DNA of 57,074 nt from Archangium sp. (lineage in GTDB: Bacteria > Myxococcota > Myxococcia > Myxococcales > Myxococcaceae): NCBI GenBank assembly GCA_030695565.1, contig JAUYRZ010000013.1:1-57074 (forward strand). Direction: 5' to 3'. The notes under the pieces were generated by a model. The model worked only from the letters and a program-made list of their open reading frames with translations, did not search any database and was not told the DNA's origin. A program made the translations under genes and the position numbers. Each line of letters begins with the position of its first letter. Position 1 is the first letter of the stretch. Shown here in pieces: positions 50,829 through 57,074 of this stretch.

Positions 50829-53611
50829 GGCCCAGCGTGAGAACGCCTTCGAGGGGCCCGCTCTGGAGCGTGGCGGCGGTGTGCGCTGTGCTCTGCGGTT
50901 GTGATTGTGGCAGCGCCACCAACCAGCCGCCCGACGTGCGCATCGACGCTCCGAGCGATGGAGAAGTGCTGCGCGGCTCGGGGCCGTTTCTTTTGCAGGG
51001 CACCGTCACCGATCCCGACGAGGTCATTCCGCTCGCCAACATCAGCTGGGGCAGCGATCGCCAGGGAGGCCTGGGCCAGGGCCCGATTCTCTCGAGCGCG
51101 CTCATCCCCGGGCCCCATCGCCTCAAGCTGCAGGCGGTCGACTCGGCGGGCGTCACCTCGAGCGCTGAGATCTCCATCACCGTCATCGACGAGGGGGTGA
51201 CCAACACGCCGCCGGTGGTGATGATCGACGGGCCAGCGAACGGCGCGGTGTTCGACGAAGGCATGCCCATCGAGCTGCGGGGTCACGCCACCGATGTGCA
51301 AGACGGCATGCTCTCGGGCGGTGCGCTCGCGTGGAGCTCCAGCCTGGGCGGCGCGCTCGGCGCAGGCGGCACCCTCACCTTCAGCAACGCAGCGCTGGGC
51401 CATCACCGCATCGTGCTCACCGCGACCGACGTGGCCGGCGCTTCGTCGGTGGCCACCGTCGAGCTCGACGTGGTGCAGCCGGGTACGAACCGCGCGCCGG
51501 TGGTGACCATCTCTGCGCCTGTGAATGGAGCGGCGCTGCTGCTGGGCAGCCAGGTCACGCTCACCGGCAGCGCGAACGACACGGAAGACGGCGCGCTTGG
51601 CGGCGCGAGCCTCGCGTGGTCTTCCAGCCGTGACGGCGCTTTGGGCACGGGCCTGAGCCTGAACACCACGCTGACGCAGGGCGTGCACGTGCTCACCCTC
51701 ACCGCGACCGACAGTATGAACGCGACGGGCAGGGCGTCGATCACCGTCTCGGTCAACACGCCCAACAATGCAGCGCCCCTGGTCACCATCACGGCGCCCG
51801 CCAACAACACCACCGTCTTTCAGGGCAGCAGCGTGACCTTCACGGGCAGCGGCACCGACGCCGAAGACGGCGCGCTCACCGGCGCTGCGCTCGAGTGGAG
51901 CTCCAGCCGCGACGGCGTGCTGGGCACCGGCGTTTCGGTGACCACCACCACGCTCACCGCCGGCAGCCACCTCATCACCCTGGTGGGCCGTGACAGCGGC
52001 GGCAACACCGGCACCGCCACGCGCACCGTGCAGGTGTTGCCGATGAACGCCGCGCCCACCGTCACCATCACCGCGCCTGCCAACAACACGCAGGTGGCCG
52101 CGGGCACCAGCCTCACGTTCACCGCGACCGCGACGGATCCCGAAGACGGCGCGCTCACCGGCATGGCTCTTCGCTGGACCTCGAGCGTCAGCGGCGTGCT
52201 CGGCACCGGTGCGAGCCTCACCACGTCATCTCTCACGCAAGGGGCCCACACCATCACGGTGAGCGCAACCGACTCGGGTGGGCGCAACGCCAGCGCGTCG
52301 ATCTCCCTCACCATCACGCCGGGCGCCAGCAACCTGCCGCCGGTGGCGCTGCTCACCGGGCCCACCACGGGCCAGGCGACCCTGGGCCTCACCTTCGACG
52401 GCTCGACCTCGAACGATCCCGACGGCACCATCGCGAGCTGGCGCTTCGCCTTCTCCGACGGCAGCCCTGACGTGACGGGCGCCAATCAAACGACGCACGT
52501 GTTCGCGACGCCGGGCACGTTCACCGTGACGCTCACGGTGACGGACGACCGCGGGGCCATGAGCAGCACCAGCCTCACGGTGACCATCGACGCGTACGTG
52601 CGCGTGCCGGTGGTGGCCGATGGTTCGGACGAAGGGGCCTCCGCGGCCTGTGGCCTGGCGGCGCGGGGCACCACCCTGCATGTCGCCTGGTACACCTCGA
52701 AACACCCGACGCTCTGGTACGGCACCTGGACCAACGGCGTGCTGACGCGCGAGGTGGTCGACACGCTGGGCTTCAACCTGGGCGGGCGCGTCGGCCCGAC
52801 CGTGCAGCTCGCGCTCGACGGCGCGGGCGTGCCGCACCTGGTCTACCTGCGCGACGAGCAAGTCTGGTTCGCCGTGAAGACCGGCAGCGGGTGGACGCGC
52901 GAGCGGGTGGACTCCGCGACGATGCCGGCTCGCACGTCGAGCAACCCCAGCATCGCCCTCAGCGCCACCGGCGCGGTCGCGGCGGCTTACGAGACGATGG
53001 TCGGCAGCTACGAGCGCGTGGTGGTGGCCAATCGCATGGCCGCGGGCGCGTGGTCACAGACGTTGATCACCGTGCCGCTGGGCACGAACACCGTGGGCCG
53101 GCTCAAGGGCGACATCACCTTCAACGCAGCTGGCGTCTTGTTGATGCCGCTGCAGGTCTACACCTCGAGCGCGAACAGCTACGTCTCGTACCTCGTGTCG
53201 TGGAACGGCAGCGTGGTGGAGTTGTTCCGGCTCGACACCACCCCGTTGCCCGGGCTCACCGATGCGAGCTCCTTTGCGTGGGCCGGTGGAAGCCGCCTCT
53301 TCTTGCTCGGGGGCAGTGGGCTGTTCGACTTCGCGCTGGGCACGCCGCTCTCCGCCACCACGGCGCGCATGTCGTATCTGGAGACCTCGCAGACCTCACA
53401 ACACGCCATCGCCGCGACGACCACCGGTGAACCGCGCATCGTGATCAATCACGGGAGCACCCTGGAGAGCGTGTGGCCGCTCTCCACGCCGGGCTTCTGG
53501 GCGCGCTCCGAGCTCGGCCCGACGGACTCAGGGCGAATCGACGCCGCGGTGGATGGCAACGGCGACACGCGCGCCTGCTTCTTCAGGGCGCAGAAGCTCG
53601 TCTTGTACTGA
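50825..53611 (+). CDS. Ig/PKD repeat lipoprotein (paralogue 2)
   Basis: A 928-residue lipoprotein beginning at GTG 50825, with lipobox in AVLCGCDCG. Five Ig-like repeats of about 95 residues follow, each with APxVTIxAPANxTxVxxGxxVTxTxxxxDxEDGALxGxALxWSSS. A PKD domain comes next (LTGPTTGQATLGLTFDGSTS). The last 340 residues form the same Trp/Tyr-rich domain as paralogue 1. Ig-like repeats usually act as spacers, so this would hold the end domain away from the surface. Function unknown; adhesion or sugar recognition is inferred. Confidence 0.85.
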   Translation: MRPSVRTPSRGPLWSVAAVCAVLCGCDCGSATNQPPDVRIDAPSDGEVLRGSGPFLLQGTVTDPDEVIPLANISWGSDRQGGLGQGPILSSALIPGPHRLKLQAVDSAGVTSSAEISITVIDEGVTNTPPVVMIDGPANGAVFDEGMPIELRGHATDVQDGMLSGGALAWSSSLGGALGAGGTLTFSNAALGHHRIVLTATDVAGASSVATVELDVVQPGTNRAPVVTISAPVNGAALLLGSQVTLTGSANDTEDGALGGASLAWSSSRDGALGTGLSLNTTLTQGVHVLTLTATDSMNATGRASITVSVNTPNNAAPLVTITAPANNTTVFQGSSVTFTGSGTDAEDGALTGAALEWSSSRDGVLGTGVSVTTTTLTAGSHLITLVGRDSGGNTGTATRTVQVLPMNAAPTVTITAPANNTQVAAGTSLTFTATATDPEDGALTGMALRWTSSVSGVLGTGASLTTSSLTQGAHTITVSATDSGGRNASASISLTITPGASNLPPVALLTGPTTGQATLGLTFDGSTSNDPDGTIASWRFAFSDGSPDVTGANQTTHVFATPGTFTVTLTVTDDRGAMSSTSLTVTIDAYVRVPVVADGSDEGASAACGLAARGTTLHVAWYTSKHPTLWYGTWTNGVLTREVVDTLGFNLGGRVGPTVQLALDGAGVPHLVYLRDEQVWFAVKTGSGWTRERVDSATMPARTSSNPSIALSATGAVAAAYETMVGSYERVVVANRMAAGAWSQTLITVPLGTNTVGRLKGDITFNAAGVLLMPLQVYTSSANSYVSYLVSWNGSVVELFRLDTTPLPGLTDASSFAWAGGSRLFLLGGSGLFDFALGTPLSATTARMSYLETSQTSQHAIAATTTGEPRIVINHGSTLESVWPLSTPGFWARSELGPTDSGRIDAAVDGNGDTRACFFRAQKLVLY

Positions 53612-53619
53612 GCAACTCC

Positions 53620-53645
53620 CTCTCCTTGCGACGAAGCGAGGAGAG
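53620..53645. terminator. Hairpin between convergent genes
   Basis: CTCTCCT and AGGAGAG pair over 7 bases around a 12-base loop, which can itself pair partly. It lies 9 bases after the stop of the lipoprotein gene and 36 bases before the end of the carbonic anhydrase gene. A bidirectional transcription end is likely. Confidence 0.45.
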
Positions 53646-53680
53646 GTCGGGGCGAACCGATGGCCTATCGGTCAGAAAAT

Positions 53681-54397
53681 CTAGAGTCCCGCTTGGTGTT
53701 CAGCCGAGGCCAGCACGCGCACCTGCGTCTCCCGCTCGGAGAGCGCTTCGAGCGCCGGCACGAACGCCCGTGCGGCCTCCGACCACGCGAGCATCACGCC
53801 GGCCGAGATGTCGAACCACCACGAATGCAGCCGCACCTCGCCGCGCAGCACACGCTCGCGCACGAACGAGTACGTCATCAGGTTGTCCAGCTGGGCGCGG
53901 GTGACGAACTGCGAGAGGCGATCGTGCGGCGGGAGCACGTCGTCGGTGGGCTCCGTGGCGCGCCACTGCTCGACGAGCGGGGCGGCAGCCGCCAGCCAGC
54001 GCTCCAACGACGGCGAAGGCGGCGCACCCGACAGCAAGGCCTTCACGCCGCCGCAGCCCGAGTGTCCACACACCACCACGTCTTTGACCTTGAGCACCTC
54101 CAGCGCGTACCAGACCGCCGAAGAGACGCTGGAGTCGGCCCCCACATCGGGCGCCTCGGGCGTCGACGGGGGCACCTGGTTGGCCACGTTGCGCACCACG
54201 AACAGTTCCCCCGGGCCCGCCGAAGCCAGCAGGCTCGGCACCACCCGGCTGTCCGAGCAGGTGAGGAAAAGAGCGTGCGGGGACTGGCCGTGCGCCAGCT
54301 CCGCGAAGCGCTCGCTGAGGTGGGGCCGCGACAGCCGTTCGTACTCTTCGATTCCCTTGATGAGTGAGCGCATGAAGGGCAGCGCTACAACGTGCAT
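53681..54397 (-). CDS. Beta-class carbonic anhydrase
   Basis: A 238-residue enzyme interconverting CO2 and bicarbonate. Zinc ligands Cys47, His112 and Cys115 with the Asp49-Arg51 dyad (CSDSR) and HSGCGG are intact. ATG 54397 has GAAGG at 9 bases; ATG 54373 (MRSLIKGIEEYERL) is the alternative. The frame is open far upstream but there it is antisense to the sensor kinase. It may supply bicarbonate for carboxylases such as the PEP carboxylase in this window. Confidence 0.94.
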   Translation of the reverse strand: MHVVALPFMRSLIKGIEEYERLSRPHLSERFAELAHGQSPHALFLTCSDSRVVPSLLASAGPGELFVVRNVANQVPPSTPEAPDVGADSSVSSAVWYALEVLKVKDVVVCGHSGCGGVKALLSGAPPSPSLERWLAAAAPLVEQWRATEPTDDVLPPHDRLSQFVTRAQLDNLMTYSFVRERVLRGEVRLHSWWFDISAGVMLAWSEAARAFVPALEALSERETQVRVLASAEHQAGL

Positions 54398-54547
54398 GCC
54401 ACGGGGCCTTCGAGAGCGACACCGGCTGCGGAGGGCTCGGATCGTCTCTGGGGAACGACAGGGTCTGTCTGGTTTTCCCGACAACCACCCGGGGCCGGGT
54501 GAAATGTGAGTGGCAGGCGTCACCGCAGCTCCGTAACTTGGCGCGCG

Positions 54548-56029
54548 ATGCTGTTTCGTTCCCGCCTGGCCACCCGCTTGAGTCTGACGCACGGCGTGCT
54601 GGTGGCTCTGCTCGTGGCGCTCTTCGCGGTGACGTTGCAGGGCCTGCTGCGCATGCACGACGTCATGACGATGATCAGCACCGAGAAGTTTTCGGCGCTC
54701 GACGCTGAAGAGGGTCTGCACCGCGCGGCGTGGAACATCGAACTGGCGGTGCGTCACGGCCGCATCGAGTGTTCGGAAGGCGTGCCGCAGGAGACCGTTC
54801 GCCAGCGGGTGTTGGAGGCGCGCCAGGCCTTTTCTTCGGTGGTGTCGGGGGCAGGCGCCGCGGCGCCCCGGCGCCTGAAAGACGCCGCGGTGGGCTACGG
54901 CACCTTCGCCGACGAGGCGCTGAAGGCGAACACCTGCGCGTTCCTGGTGCTCAACGAGACCGACCGAAGGCGGGCCCGCCTCGACGAAGAGATGACCAAC
55001 GCGTGGATCGATCGCCTGCACGAGCTGCACACCGACATCGAAGCCAAGGAGCAGACCGTTCGCACCATCGGCCGGCGCACCACCTCGATGGGCCTGGCGG
55101 TCGCGTTGTTGGGGGCGCTCACCGCGGTGGTGGTGGTGCGGTGGACGGCGCGCAGCATCGCCACCCCGGTCGCCCGCCTCGCCGCCGATGCCACCCGGTT
55201 GGGCGAAGGCAACTTCGCGCCGATCGCCCCGGTCGACGGGCCCATGGAGATCGAAGAGCTGCGCCGTCACCTCGAGCGCACGCGCGAGAAGCTGCTCGAG
55301 GTCGACCGCCTCAAACAGTCGTTCCTCGCCAGCGTGAGCCACGAACTGCGCTCCCCCCTGGGCCGGTTGCGCCAGGCGCTCTCGCTGCTGGCCGACGGCA
55401 CGGTGGGCGAGCTGTCCGAGCGGCAGTCGCGCGTGTTGTCGCTGGCGTGGAAGGCCTGTGAGCAGGAAGTGCGCATCGTGGAGGCGCTGCTCGACATGTC
55501 GCGGGTGAGCTCGGGCATGCCGGTGCAGAAAGAGGCCGGCTGCGATCTCGAGCGCGTGGTGCAGGCCGCGGTGCGCAGCGAAACCGACGTGGCCCAGGAG
55601 CGCGGCGTCGAGCTTCGGGTGGTGACCCAGGTGCGCCCGCCCAGCCTCCGGCTCGACTCGGCGCTCATCGAACGCACCGTGGCCAACCTCATCCGCAACG
55701 CGATCTCCGTCTCGCCGAAGTCGAGCGAGGTGAAGGTGGTGATCGGGGTGAACGAGAACGGCCCCGGCCGGGTGGCGCGCGTCGACGTGGTCGATTGTGG
55801 GCCGGGCTTGAGCGCAGAGGTCGAGAGCCGGTTGTTCCGGCCCTTCTCCGCGGCGAACGTCGAGGGAGCGGCCCGCCCCGCCGGCATCGGCCTGGGCCTG
55901 TCGCTCGCCCGTGAAGTGGCCCGCGCCCACGGCGGCGAGCTGGGCGTCAGTCGAGAGGCAGGCCTGACCACCTTCAGGCTCGAGCTCCCCGTGGAGCATG
56001 AACAACCCAGGCCGGAGACGCCTTCATGA
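54548..56029 (+). CDS. Membrane sensor histidine kinase
   Basis: A 493-residue kinase. TM1 at about 10-35, a helical periplasmic sensor of about 145 residues, TM2 at about 180-200 and a HAMP domain lead to HisKA with His265 in ASVSHELRSPLGRLRQ. HATPase_c follows with NLIRNAISVSPK, DCGPGLS and GIGLGLSLAREVARAHGGE. ATG 54548 is used; it lies in front of LFRSRLATRLSL, the n-region of TM1. It overlaps the NtrC-type regulator by 4 bases (ATGA), so the pair is one operon and probably a cognate two-component system. Confidence 0.94.
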   Translation: MLFRSRLATRLSLTHGVLVALLVALFAVTLQGLLRMHDVMTMISTEKFSALDAEEGLHRAAWNIELAVRHGRIECSEGVPQETVRQRVLEARQAFSSVVSGAGAAAPRRLKDAAVGYGTFADEALKANTCAFLVLNETDRRRARLDEEMTNAWIDRLHELHTDIEAKEQTVRTIGRRTTSMGLAVALLGALTAVVVVRWTARSIATPVARLAADATRLGEGNFAPIAPVDGPMEIEELRRHLERTREKLLEVDRLKQSFLASVSHELRSPLGRLRQALSLLADGTVGELSERQSRVLSLAWKACEQEVRIVEALLDMSRVSSGMPVQKEAGCDLERVVQAAVRSETDVAQERGVELRVVTQVRPPSLRLDSALIERTVANLIRNAISVSPKSSEVKVVIGVNENGPGRVARVDVVDCGPGLSAEVESRLFRPFSAANVEGAARPAGIGLGLSLAREVARAHGGELGVSREAGLTTFRLELPVEHEQPRPETPS

Positions 56030-57074
56030 CGACCGCACCCATCCCCGCCCGAGGCACCTCCCGGCAGTTGCGCGAGGAGTCAGGCCTCGAGCCTGCCCAC
56101 GTGCTGCTGGTCGACGACGACGTCGAGCTGTGCGAGCTGCTCACCATTCGCATCGAAGCCGCGGGGTACCGGGTGTCGGCGGCGCACGACGTGGCCTCGG
56201 GCCTGGCGCGCATCGAACAAGACAGCGTCGACGCGGTGTTGCTCGACCTGCGTCTGGGCAACGAAGACGGCTTCGCGCTGCTCGACAGCATCAACCGGCG
56301 CTCGGCCGACGTGGCGGTGATCATCCTCACCGCGCACGGCACCATCGACCTCGCGGTGGAGGCGATGAGCAAAGGCGCGTGGGGCTTCGTGACCAAGCCG
56401 TTCCACGATCACGATCTGCTGCAGAAGCTCAAGCACACGGTGGAGAGCCACCGCCTGCGGCGCGAAGTCGCGGGGCTGCGGCGCATCGTGGGCTTGCCCG
56501 AAGCGCACGCGCGCCTGGTGGGCATGAGCCCGGCGCTCCAGCGGGTGCGCGAGATGATCGGCCTCATCGCGCCCAGCGACACCACCGTGTTGTTGCTGGG
56601 CGAATCGGGCACCGGGAAAGAAGTGGTGGCGCGTTCGATTCACGCGGCCTCGTCGAGGCAGAGCGGCCCTTTCGTGGCGGTCAATTGCGCAGGGCTCTCC
56701 GCCGAGCTGCTGGAGAGCACCCTGTTCGGGCACAAACGCGGCGCGTTCACCGGCGCGGTGGCGGATCGGGAAGGCCTCTTCGGCGCCGCGAAGAAGGGCA
56801 CGCTGTTCCTCGATGAAGTCGGCGAGACGCCCCCTCAGGTGCAGGCCCGCCTGCTGCGGGTGTTGCAGGAGCGGCGCTTCACGGCGGTGGGCTCCACCGT
56901 CGAGGTCGAGGCCGACGTGCGCATCATCGCGGCCACCAACCGCTCACCCATGCAAGCCGTGAAAGACGGCAAGCTGCGCGAAGATTTGCTGTACCGCTTG
57001 AATGTTTTCCCGATCCACCTGCCCGCCTTGCGCGAACGCGCAGAAGACGTGCCGTTGATCGCTGAACACTTCCT
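56026..57074 (+). CDS. NtrC-family sigma-54-dependent response regulator (3' partial)
   Basis: Only the first 349 residues are in the window; the gene runs off the end with no stop. The receiver has DDDVEL, phospho-acceptor Asp74 in VLLDLRLG and Lys in VTKPF. The AAA+ domain shows Walker A GESGTGKE (about 192-199), the sigma-54 contact loop GAFTGA (about 239-244), Walker B GTLFLDE and sensor/arginine-finger region [20 protein letters not shown]. The HTH lies outside. ATG 56026 overlaps the sensor kinase stop. It activates sigma-54 promoters in response to the kinase. Confidence 0.95.
   Translation, partial: MTTAPIPARGTSRQLREESGLEPAHVLLVDDDVELCELLTIRIEAAGYRVSAAHDVASGLARIEQDSVDAVLLDLRLGNEDGFALLDSINRRSADVAVIILTAHGTIDLAVEAMSKGAWGFVTKPFHDHDLLQKLKHTVESHRLRREVAGLRRIVGLPEAHARLVGMSPALQRVREMIGLIAPSDTTVLLLGESGTGKEVVARSIHAASSRQSGPFVAVNCAGLSAELLESTLFGHKRGAFTGAVADREGLFGAAKKGTLFLDEVGETPPQVQARLLRVLQERRFTAVGSTVEVEADVRIIAATNRSPMQAVKDGKLREDLLYRLNVFPIHLPALRERAEDVPLIAEHF

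Noticed and set aside
54398-56005. Upstream extension of the carbonic anhydrase frame
   Set aside because: It lies antisense to the sensor kinase and is Arg/His-rich with no domain.

Overview
The window is about 57 kb of very GC-rich, tightly packed bacterial DNA, with a gene about every 1.2 kb. It suggests a myxobacterium (phylum Myxococcota, probably the Myxococcus/Archangium side). The evidence is two eukaryotic-type Ser/Thr kinases, six two-component proteins, many long secreted lipoproteins (one with MopE-type DxDxDG-Cys motifs and Gly-rich tails), a Cys-rich knottin-like lipoprotein, a neutral ceramidase, a START protein and a DUF2723 membrane protein. No rRNA, tRNA, CRISPR array, insertion sequence or prophage was recognised. 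This placement is inferred from gene content only.

Layout. 1-3.3 kb: end of a Thr/Gly-rich secreted protein, a membrane Ser/Thr kinase, a broken DUF1295-type gene and a single-domain response regulator. 3.5-7 kb: Ca2+-type P-type ATPase and a divergent outer-membrane protein. 7-10 kb: coupled DUF58 and BatA-like genes. 10-13.5 kb: two hybrid sensor kinases around a membrane protein. 13.5-18.5 kb: Fis-like remnant, large MopE-like lipoprotein, PH-like and YggT-like membrane proteins, tandem paralogues of unknown family and an antitoxin relic. 18.5-22.5 kb: hybrid PAS kinase, SDR and Cys-rich lipoprotein. 22.5-26.3 kb: three-gene operon of neutral ceramidase, phosphoesterase-like lipoprotein and a small helical protein. 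26.3-30.6 kb: glycosyltransferase, then a START protein coupled to a GH38-type mannosidase. 30.6-32.1 kb: a frameshifted secreted-protein gene and a ParE-type toxin-antitoxin pair with a perfect operator palindrome. 32.2-36.8 kb: a seven-repeat periplasmic protein, a second Ser/Thr kinase and a DUF6748-like lipoprotein. 36.9-45.5 kb: quinone reductase/LysR pair, PEP carboxylase with a diguanylate cyclase, TetR with a cytochrome P450 and an operator between them, and a sirtuin. 45.5-49.2 kb: DUF3185 protein, DUF2723 protein and a peptidoglycan-binding M15-like protein. 49.4-57 kb: two coupled paralogous lipoproteins, a beta-carbonic anhydrase, and a sensor kinase coupled to an NtrC-type regulator cut by the window edge.

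The region is chromosomal housekeeping plus signalling and envelope functions. Four decayed or frameshifted genes are visible: 2656-2926, 13546-13716, 18237-18486 and 30942-31396. Two can be restored by removing a single simple-repeat unit (one G in a G7 run; one CA in a (CA)3 run), so sequencing error and true mutation must be told apart. The least explained elements are the tandem paralogues at 17.4-18.2 kb, the seven-repeat periplasmic protein and the ceramidase operon.
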